Source of the DNA: Pseudomonadota bacterium
GTDB taxonomy: Bacteria; Pseudomonadota; Gammaproteobacteria; Burkholderiales; Burkholderiaceae_B
Assembly: GCA_023432075.1 (NCBI GenBank)
Contig: JAEYVD010000691.1
Span: forward strand, 1 to 5,766
DNA length: 5,766 nt
Direction of reading: 5' to 3'
Shown: piece by piece, positions 1 to 4,872 of the stretch
How positions within the stretch are numbered: the first letter of the stretch is position 1
Layout of the letters: each line of letters starts with the position of its first letter
Notes under the pieces: model-generated
Told to the model about the DNA's origin: nothing
Database searches by the model: none
Seen by the model: the letters and a program-made list of their open reading frames with translations, nothing else
Translations under genes and position numbers: made by a program

Positions 1-803
1 TCCTGGCCCAGCGCGACGCGGCCCGCGGCCTGCTCGGGCAGGAAGAACGTCATGTAGACGTCGGCCAGGTCTACCATGTTCAGCACCTTGCCGCCCGCGC
101 CCAGCACCTCGCCCGGCTGCGCCACACGGTACTGCACGCGGCCGGCGCGCGGCGCCCGTAGCTCGCTGTCGGCGATATCGGCATCGATGCGCGCCACCGT
201 GGCCTGCGCGGCCGCAATCGCCGATTGGGCGCCGACCTGCGCGGCACGGGCCGCGTCGATGGCCGCGGCGGCCGCCGTGACCTGGGCACGGGCCGCGTTC
301 ACCGCCGCCTGCATGCTGCGCACCCGGGCGCGGTCATCGTCCAGTTCCTGGATCGACGAGGCGCCTTCCTTGGACAGCGTCTCCGAGCGGGCCAGGCGCC
401 GGCGCGCCGCGTCCAGCTCGCTTTCCCTCTGCACCACGACGGCTTCGGCGGCCCGCTTGTCGCTCTCGCGCTGCGCGACCTGCGCTGCCGCGCTGGCTGC
501 GCCGTTGACCGCCTGCTGATGCTGCGCCCGCGCCTCCTCACGCTGCGCCTGCAGCGTATCGATCTGCATGCGCGCCAGCGGCTGGCCCGGCGCGACGAAG
601 TCGCCCTCCGTGACCAGCACCTCTTGCACGCGGCCCGCCAGCTTGGTGGCCACGTCGATTTCGGTGGCTTCGATCCGGCCATTGCCGCTGACAAAACCGG
701 GGCCCGGCCCGGTGTCGGCCAACATGCGCCAGCCGTAGTAGCCCGCGGCCGCGACAACCACGAGGGCAATCAGGGGGACCAGTTTCCGTTTGGTTAGGGG
801 CAT
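1..803 (-). CDS. HlyD/YhiI-family periplasmic adaptor (membrane fusion protein) of an ABC-type efflux pump, C-terminus cut off
   Basis: This gene encodes the periplasmic adaptor that bridges an inner-membrane exporter and an outer-membrane channel. The 267 visible residues begin with a short basic stretch and a membrane anchor or uncleaved signal at about residues 8-24 (LVPLIALVVVAAAGYYGW). The first half of a lipoyl/barrel-sandwich domain follows at about 40-80 (NGRIEATEIDVATKLAGRV). A long Ala/Gln/Arg-rich coiled coil covers about 83-212, and the second lipoyl half about 214-247 (DSELRAPRAGRVQYRV, then AQPGEVLGAGGKVLNMVDL). The start of the beta-barrel is seen as DVYMTFFLPEQAAG. These blocks closely resemble my recollection of E. 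coli YhiI, which is encoded beside the RbbA ABC protein. Proteins of this type are about 320-355 residues, so some 60-90 residues lie beyond the window. It is 29 nt downstream of the NodT-like gene and is probably cotranscribed with it. The ATG at 803 is chosen because AAGGA sits 9 nt before it. Family assignment is firm; the substrate is unknown. Confidence 0.93.
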   Translation of the reverse strand, partial: MPLTKRKLVPLIALVVVAAAGYYGWRMLADTGPGPGFVSGNGRIEATEIDVATKLAGRVQEVLVTEGDFVAPGQPLARMQIDTLQAQREEARAQHQQAVNGAASAAAQVAQRESDKRAAEAVVVQRESELDAARRRLARSETLSKEGASSIQELDDDRARVRSMQAAVNAARAQVTAAAAAIDAARAAQVGAQSAIAAAQATVARIDADIADSELRAPRAGRVQYRVAQPGEVLGAGGKVLNMVDLADVYMTFFLPEQAAGRVALGQ

Positions 804-812
804 GTCGTCATG

Positions 813-817
813 TCCTT
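813..817 (-). promoter_or_regulatory. Ribosome binding site that fixes the adaptor start
   Basis: AAGGA on the minus strand lies 9 nt upstream of the ATG at 803-801. Another ATG at 811-809 is only 1 nt from this site and opens a five-codon frame (MTTCP) that stops at 794, so it is a poor start. The spacing therefore favours the ATG at 803. Confidence 0.7.
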
Positions 818-832
818 GATCTTGGGGGCCTT

Positions 833-2353
833 TCAGCGTGAGACCTGTCCGCGTGGGGCGGTTTCCGCGGTCGGCGCGCCAACCGCCAGCGACCCGCCGC
901 CCAGTGCGGCATACAGGCTGATGCGGCTGGACAGGAGCGCGCGGCGCGTTTCCACCAGTTGTTGCTGCGCGGCCAGCAGATCGCGCTTGGCGTCCAGCAC
1001 TTCCAGGTACGGGGAGGCGCCATGGTCGTAGCGCAATTGCGCCAGGCGGGTGCGCTCGGCTTGCGCCGCCACCGTGGCGCGCAGCACGTCCACCTGTTCG
1101 GCAAGCCAGCGGCGCGAAGCCAGCGCGTCGGACACGTCCCTGAATGCGCTTTGTATGGTCTGTTCGTAGCTGGCGACGGCCAGGTCGCGGCGCACTTCGG
1201 TCAGGTCCAGCGTGGACTGGCGGCGGCCAGCATCGAAGATCGGCAGGTTGATGCTGGGCGCGAAGTTCCACGCGCGGCTTCCCCCTGCAAACAGTCCGTC
1301 AAGTTCGGCGCTGGCGGTGCCGAAGGCCCCCGTCAGCGTAATGCTGGGCAGGAAGGCGGCGCGGGCGGCGCCGATGTTGGCGTTGGCGGCATTGAGCCGA
1401 TGCTCCGCGGCCAGGATGTCGGGCCGGTCGGTCAGCAGGTCGGACGGCAGCCCCGCCGGCAGGTCAGGCATCACGGCGGCGTCATTGAGCCGCGCCGGAC
1501 CGGCGGGCAGATCCAGCGGCGCGCCGACCAGCAGTTCCAGGGTGTTTGCCTGCGCGGCGCGCGATCGTTCCAGTTCCGTGCCCAAGGCCTTGGCCTGCTG
1601 CCACAGCGTCTCGACCTGCGTCAGGTCCAGCTTGGAAATGGCGCCTTCCTCGAAGCGCCGGCGGAAGATGCGCAGCGATTCCGCGCGCGAGTCGATGGTC
1701 TCGCGGGTGAGTTCCAGGCGCTCGTCCAGTTCGCGCAGCCGCAGATAACCGTCCGCCACCTGGGCAATGAGGCTCAGTGTGGCCGCCTGCGCCGCCGCTT
1801 CCGAGGACAGGTAGTTTTCCAGCGCCGCGTCGCTGAGGCTGCGCACCCGTCCCCAGAAATCCAGCTCCCAGCTCGCCATGCCCAGGCCGACCTGATACTG
1901 GCTGGAAACCTGCGGCTGCCCCGTCACATTCAGATCGCCCGGCACCCGCGCCCGCGAGCCTTGCGCCTGCACGCCAATGGTGGGGAACTGGTCGGATCGT
2001 TGGATGCCGTACAGCGCCCGCGCTTCCTCGACCCGCAGCAGCGCCGCGCGCAGGTCGCGGCTGTTGTCCAGCGCGGTGGCGATCAGGCCTTGCAGCGCGG
2101 GGTCGGGGAAGTAGGCCTGCCAGGCGATGCGGGCAGCGGCGGGCGCGGCTGCGGACGACGGGGCTGACGCGGGCTGCGCGGCGTCCCGAGGCTCGGTTGC
2201 CGGTTGGCCGTCGCGGGGATACGCCTGCGGCACGGGCAGCGCAGGGCGTTGGTATTCGGGGGCGAGCGAGGTGCAGCCGGCGGCCATCAGCAGCGTCAGG
2301 GCGGCGGCGGCAAAGCGAGTGGGTAGGGAAGCGGAAAACGCGGTTGCTGTCAT
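833..2353 (-). CDS. NodT/OprM-family outer-membrane efflux lipoprotein (TolC-like channel)
   Basis: This gene encodes the outer-membrane channel of a tripartite exporter, forming a beta-barrel plus an alpha-helical periplasmic tunnel that docks to the adaptor encoded next. The 506-residue length is usual for the family. The N-terminus is a lipoprotein signal, with a hydrophobic stretch at about 13-25 and a lipobox ending AAGC, giving Cys27 as the lipidated residue. It is followed by the family-typical APEYQRPALPVP segment. Two outer-membrane efflux protein (OEP) repeats follow. The first includes SWELDFWGRVRSLSDAA (about 161-177) and the helix-rich region to about 275. The second carries TDRPDILAAEHRLNAANANI (about 308-327), GAARAAFLPSITLTGAFG (328-345), NLPIFDAGRR (369-378) and LRYDHGASPYLEVLDAKRDL (440-459). 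An in-frame ATG at 2458 would add 36 residues ahead of the signal peptide. I prefer 2353, which has GGAG 9 nt upstream. It is the first gene of the minus-strand unit and is divergent from tetR. The substrate is unknown. Confidence 0.95.
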   Translation of the reverse strand: MTATAFSASLPTRFAAAALTLLMAAGCTSLAPEYQRPALPVPQAYPRDGQPATEPRDAAQPASAPSSAAAPAAARIAWQAYFPDPALQGLIATALDNSRDLRAALLRVEEARALYGIQRSDQFPTIGVQAQGSRARVPGDLNVTGQPQVSSQYQVGLGMASWELDFWGRVRSLSDAALENYLSSEAAAQAATLSLIAQVADGYLRLRELDERLELTRETIDSRAESLRIFRRRFEEGAISKLDLTQVETLWQQAKALGTELERSRAAQANTLELLVGAPLDLPAGPARLNDAAVMPDLPAGLPSDLLTDRPDILAAEHRLNAANANIGAARAAFLPSITLTGAFGTASAELDGLFAGGSRAWNFAPSINLPIFDAGRRQSTLDLTEVRRDLAVASYEQTIQSAFRDVSDALASRRWLAEQVDVLRATVAAQAERTRLAQLRYDHGASPYLEVLDAKRDLLAAQQQLVETRRALLSSRISLYAALGGGSLAVGAPTAETAPRGQVSR

Positions 2354-2362
2354 GCGGCGGGT

Positions 2363-2366
2363 CTCC
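2363..2366 (-). promoter_or_regulatory. Ribosome binding site of the NodT-like gene
   Basis: GGAG on the minus strand is separated by 9 nt from the ATG at 2353-2351. It supports the start that puts the lipoprotein signal peptide at the N-terminus, rather than the longer in-frame start at 2458. Confidence 0.6.
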
Positions 2367-2461
2367 GGCTCGGGGGGCGGGAGCGTCTCGCGCGAGGCAG
2401 GCTTGTGGCCTACGGCACGGACGGTCCCGGCGCCAGGGCATGCGCTCATTGTGCCCATCCG

Positions 2462-2481
2462 GCGTCAAATTTCCTTGACGC
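2462..2481. repeat. Perfect 7-bp inverted repeat in the divergent promoter region
   Basis: GCGTCAA (2462-2468) and TTGACGC (2475-2481) are perfect inverted copies separated by a 6-bp AT-rich spacer. Each arm contains a TTGACG hexamer pointing outward, like a -35 element, one on each strand. I could not find a good -10 hexamer 16-18 bp downstream of either. It may be a second protein-binding site rather than a pair of promoters. Confidence 0.5.
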
Positions 2482-2488
2482 GAATCAA

Positions 2489-2516
2489 TTTAGCGACTGA
2501 CTGGTCGGTATGTAAT
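2489..2516 (+). promoter_or_regulatory. Candidate tetR promoter
   Basis: TGTAAT (2511-2516) matches five of six bases of the -10 consensus. The best hexamer 16 bp upstream is TTTAGC (2489-2494), a weak -35. Transcription would start near 2523, about 24 nt ahead of the tetR ATG. An alternative -35, TTGACG at 2475-2480, is too far upstream to pair with this -10. Confidence 0.35.
2490..2515. promoter_or_regulatory. Probable TetR-type operator (imperfect dyad)
   Basis: The core ACTGACTGGTCGGT (2496-2509) is an imperfect palindrome centred between 2502 and 2503. Ten of its 14 bases are symmetric, and the four others are all purine-purine or pyrimidine-pyrimidine departures, giving the form ACYGACYRGTCRGT. 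A matching TTA/TAA pair sits at the outer edges (2490-2492 and 2513-2515). TetR-family dimers commonly bind dyads of this size between divergent genes. The site lies between promoter-like hexamers on both strands, so binding could repress both tetR and the efflux operon. Assignment to this TetR protein is inferred from position and symmetry. Confidence 0.6.
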
Positions 2517-2533
2517 GGGCTCACGTCGAACCC

Positions 2534-2537
2534 GGAG
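2534..2537 (+). promoter_or_regulatory. Ribosome binding site of tetR
   Basis: GGAG is 9 nt upstream of the ATG at 2547. The same reading frame stays open for 140 codons further upstream across the intergenic region and the divergent gene, so this site is what locates the true start. Confidence 0.65.
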
Positions 2538-2546
2538 CAGTCAGAC

Positions 2547-3188
2547 ATGGACAGGCCGCGCAGTCGCCTACCGCCGTCGGTACGGATCGGCCAGATCCTG
2601 GACGCCGCGCTGCGGCAATTTTCGCGGGCAGGCTACGCGGGTACGCGCATGGACGACATCGCCTTGTGCGCCGGCTTGTCCAAGGGCGGCTTGTACGCGC
2701 ATTTCGCCAGCAAGGAAGCCATCTTCGAGGCGCTGCTCGAACGCCACCTCGCGCCTGCGCCCCTCGATATCCCGGCCATCGTCGACAGCGCCGCGTCGGT
2801 GCATGCATTGGCCGAGCGCATTGCAGACCATCTGCATGAAAGCCTTGCCAATCCCGCCATGATCAGCACGCTGCGGCTGCTGCTTGCCGAAAGCGGCAGG
2901 GTTCCGCATCTGGCGGCGCGCTGGCGCCACGAAACCGCCGAGGCGCATCTTGCCGACCTGGGCCGTCTGCTGGCGCTGGCTCGCCGGCGGGGGCTGTGCC
3001 GCGACAGCGTCACGCTGCGCGAACCGTGGCTGCTGCTGGCGCCAGTGGTGCACACCGTGGTCATGGCCGCGCTGCTCGGCCCGGACGATGACCTTGGTCT
3101 GCGGGCGCGCCGTGCGGCCCACGTGGCGATGATCGTCGAACTGTTGGCTCCGGCGGGCCGGGAACGGCGGGCCGCACGCAGTTCTTGA
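2547..3188 (+). CDS. TetR/AcrR-family transcriptional repressor, likely local regulator of the divergent efflux genes
   Basis: This is a 213-residue one-component regulator of normal TetR length. The N-terminal DNA-binding domain runs from about residue 12 to 60. Helix 1 is RIGQILDAALRQFSRAGYAG, and the helix-turn-helix is RMDDIALCAGLSKGGLYAHF (34-53), followed by the family-typical SKEAIFEALLERHL. The rest is helical and should form the dimer and ligand pocket. It contains VHALAERIADHLHESL, RLLLAESGRVPHLAARW and a hydrophobic segment EPWLLLAPVVHTVVMAALLG. That C-terminal half is not specific enough to name a ligand. The gene is divergent from the NodT/HlyD efflux operon with 193 bp between starts and a dyad in the gap, the usual layout of a drug-efflux repressor that also controls itself. 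The following phosphodiesterase gene is in the same direction and close enough to share its transcript. The family call is secure; target and inducer are inferred or unknown. Confidence 0.93.
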   Translation: MDRPRSRLPPSVRIGQILDAALRQFSRAGYAGTRMDDIALCAGLSKGGLYAHFASKEAIFEALLERHLAPAPLDIPAIVDSAASVHALAERIADHLHESLANPAMISTLRLLLAESGRVPHLAARWRHETAEAHLADLGRLLALARRRGLCRDSVTLREPWLLLAPVVHTVVMAALLGPDDDLGLRARRAAHVAMIVELLAPAGRERRAARSS

Positions 3189-3203
3189 CGCCGCGCCGTG
3201 CAT

Positions 3204-3227
3204 GGTGTCCCATCGCAACGATGCACC
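3204..3227 (+). repeat. Small imperfect hairpin between tetR and the phosphodiesterase gene
   Basis: GGTG (3204-3207) pairs with CACC (3224-3227), and CATCG (3211-3215) pairs with CGATG (3219-3223) around a CAA loop. A 3-nt bulge (3208-3210) lies on the 5' side, giving nine base pairs in total. No T-run follows, so it is not a convincing intrinsic terminator. It could modulate read-through or be chance. The surrounding gap (3189-3279) otherwise shows only a TTGACG at 3185-3190 overlapping the tetR stop, without a good -10. Confidence 0.3.
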
Positions 3228-3252
3228 CGCACTAATGGCCCCTTACTGCCGC

Positions 3253-3256
3253 GGAG
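3253..3256 (+). promoter_or_regulatory. Possible ribosome binding site suggesting an alternative TTG start
   Basis: GGAG lies 5 nt before an in-frame TTG at 3262-3264, which would add six residues to the phosphodiesterase N-terminus. None of the in-frame ATGs (3202, 3235, 3280) has a comparably good purine-rich site. This makes the start of the phosphodiesterase gene ambiguous. Confidence 0.35.
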
Positions 3257-3279
3257 ACCCCTTGCCGACATCAGGCCTG

Positions 3280-4872
3280 ATGGAACGCGTACCGTCGTGG
3301 CGTTATCTGCCCGTGGCCCTGGCGCTGGTCTTGCCGGTGATCGCCTGCGTCGCCTGGACCTGGTGGCATGCGCAGAAGGAACAGCGCCATGAAGCCGAGT
3401 CGGCCGCGCGCATCGTTCAAGTCCAGACGCAACTCATCCTGACGCAGTCCTGGGAACTTCTGGACCGGGTGGCGCCGCTGACGGCGCTGTCCTGCGCCGA
3501 GGCGCTGCCGGACTTGCAACGCTGGGGTTCGCTGAACCCGTATGTCCGGTCCCTGGTGCTGGTGCGCGGCGAGCGCATCTATTGCTCGTCGGCGGTCGGC
3601 AAGGTCGATTACGCGGTGTCGGAATTTCGCAGATGGTCGGTGGGCGGGTCCCCGGACCGTTGGCTCATCACCGTGGCCGGCACGCCGCTGGCGCCGGAAC
3701 GTCCCGCCGTGCTGTTGGGCCGGCCCGGGGTAGAAGGCCACAGCGCGGTCGTGGTGGTCGACGGCCGGTACGTGCAGGATCTGCTGAACGCGCTGTCCAG
3801 CCTGCGCGATTACCAGATCGAGGTGCAGGTGGGCGAGGGCGGCGTGCCCATTCACAACGATCGCAAGGGGGCAGCGGGGGCGCCCCGTGAAGTCATCTAC
3901 ACCGAGACGACGAATCCCGACGGCCGGGCGCCGGTCACCCTGCGCGTCAGCGCGCCGCCCGAAGCGGTCGTGCAGGCATGGCAGCAACTGATGATGACCT
4001 ACCTGCCCGCTGCGGCGCTGCTGGGTCTCGGCCTGGCCGTGGCCGCGTTTCGCCAGCAGGCCAACCGCCAGTCCTTCAAGGAGCAGCTGCGCCGCGCCAT
4101 CGTTGCCGATGAATTCCGCGTGCATTACCAGCCCGTTTTCGGCCATGCGGTGGGCCAGTGCAGCGGCGTCGAGGCCTTGTTGCGCTGGGAGCGGCCGGGT
4201 GTGGGCGCCGTGCGGCCAGACGTCTTCATCGGCGCGGCCGAGACCACCGGCATGATCGTCCCGCTGACGCGCCATCTGTTCGCGCTGATCGAGCGGGACG
4301 TGCGCGACTGGGACACGCCGCCCGGCTTTCATGTCGGCGTCAACATCGCCGCTGCGCATTTGTCCTGCCCCGAATTCACCGCCGACATCGAGCGCTTTGC
4401 CGCCAACATCGCCCAGCGTGAACCGACCTTGGTGCTGGAGATCACCGAACGCAGCCTGGTCACCGATGACGGGCAGGCACGGCGCAATATCGAGGCGTTG
4501 CGCGCGCAGGGCGTGCGCGTGGCCATCGACGATTTCGGCACCGGGCATTGTTCGCTGTCGTATCTGCAGCGGTTTCCGGTGGACTACCTGAAGATCGACA
4601 AGGGGTTCGTGCATGCCATCGAACCCACGGGCGAAGACGCGCCGGTGCTGGACGTCATCATCACGCTTGCGCATCGGCTGGGTCTGGCGGTACTGGCCGA
4701 AGGCGTCGAAACCGATCTGCAGTTCCGCTATCTCAGCGGACGCGGCGTCGCGTTCATCCAGGGCTACCTGTTTGCGCGGCCCATGCCGTCGGATCAATTC
4801 GTGGCGTGGTATGCCCGGCACGCGCCGTTGGGCGAGCCGCAGCGGCGGTCAAGTGGGCTTGGCGTCAGTTGA
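3280..4872 (+). CDS. CSS-motif membrane sensor with EAL domain, cyclic-di-GMP phosphodiesterase (PdeC-like architecture)
   Basis: The product is predicted to hydrolyse the second messenger c-di-GMP to pGpG at the inner membrane. From the ATG at 3280 it has 530 residues. Transmembrane helix 1 is at about 10-29, a periplasmic CSS-motif sensor at about 30-238 with Cys72 and Cys102-Ser-Ser (IYCSS), and transmembrane helix 2 at about 239-257. The cytoplasmic EAL domain covers about 267-515. The catalytic set looks complete: E298 of EALLRW, N355, E387 of LEITER, D417-D418 of DDFGTG, K438, E474 of EGVE and Q494 of QGYLF. Their spacing agrees with known active EAL enzymes. There is no GGDEF domain. 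In E. coli CSS proteins such as PdeC, the two periplasmic cysteines form a Dsb-dependent disulfide that restrains activity. The motif after DDFGTG reads HCSL instead of the common YSSL. Start choice is uncertain: in-frame ATGs exist at 3202 and 3235, and a TTG at 3262 has a better ribosome site. The gene follows tetR and may be cotranscribed. Confidence 0.93.
   Translation: MERVPSWRYLPVALALVLPVIACVAWTWWHAQKEQRHEAESAARIVQVQTQLILTQSWELLDRVAPLTALSCAEALPDLQRWGSLNPYVRSLVLVRGERIYCSSAVGKVDYAVSEFRRWSVGGSPDRWLITVAGTPLAPERPAVLLGRPGVEGHSAVVVVDGRYVQDLLNALSSLRDYQIEVQVGEGGVPIHNDRKGAAGAPREVIYTETTNPDGRAPVTLRVSAPPEAVVQAWQQLMMTYLPAAALLGLGLAVAAFRQQANRQSFKEQLRRAIVADEFRVHYQPVFGHAVGQCSGVEALLRWERPGVGAVRPDVFIGAAETTGMIVPLTRHLFALIERDVRDWDTPPGFHVGVNIAAAHLSCPEFTADIERFAANIAQREPTLVLEITERSLVTDDGQARRNIEALRAQGVRVAIDDFGTGHCSLSYLQRFPVDYLKIDKGFVHAIEPTGEDAPVLDVIITLAHRLGLAVLAEGVETDLQFRYLSGRGVAFIQGYLFARPMPSDQFVAWYARHAPLGEPQRRSSGLGVS

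Larger units (their letters stand above)
2487..2516 (-). promoter_or_regulatory. Candidate promoter for the efflux operon
   Basis: On the minus strand, ATTACA (2516-2511, four of six matches to TTGACA) and TAAATT (2492-2487, four of six to TATAAT) are 18 bp apart. The dyad core at 2496-2509 occupies the spacer, an ideal place for a repressor. Transcription would begin near 2480 and leave a leader of about 125 nt before the NodT-like ATG. The hexamers are weak matches, so the exact position is uncertain. Confidence 0.35.

Noticed and set aside
1..803. Plus- and minus-strand open frames over the adaptor (for example 76-519, 225-797 and 299-769)
   Set aside because: They are Ala/Arg-rich shadows. 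The correct minus-strand frame is open to the window edge and reads as a clear HlyD-family protein.
794..811. Five-codon frame (MTTCP) overlapping the adaptor start, as a possible leader peptide
   Set aside because: The ribosome site is only 1 nt from its ATG and correctly spaced for the adaptor ATG at 803. The overlap is most simply chance.
959..2167. Long plus-strand open frame (402 codons) opposite the NodT-like gene
   Set aside because: Its translation is rich in Arg, Gln, Gly and His with no recognisable domain, while the opposite strand has a clear outer-membrane efflux protein. It is a GC-driven shadow frame.
2354..2458. 36-residue N-terminal extension of the NodT-like lipoprotein
   Set aside because: It would bury the lipoprotein signal peptide inside the protein, is Pro/Arg-rich, and its ATG lacks a well-placed ribosome site.
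2127..2546. N-terminal extension of tetR (140 codons) from an upstream in-frame ATG
   Set aside because: It would cross the intergenic region and the 5' part of the divergent NodT-like gene. TetR proteins begin about where the ATG at 2547 puts them, and that ATG has a well-spaced GGAG.
3271..4821. Very long minus-strand open frame (516 codons) antisense to the phosphodiesterase
   Set aside because: The length is striking, but the product is low in hydrophobic structure and rich in His/Gln/Arg, and it shares no motif with any family I know. The opposite strand has the full EAL catalytic set. Long antisense frames are expected at this GC content.
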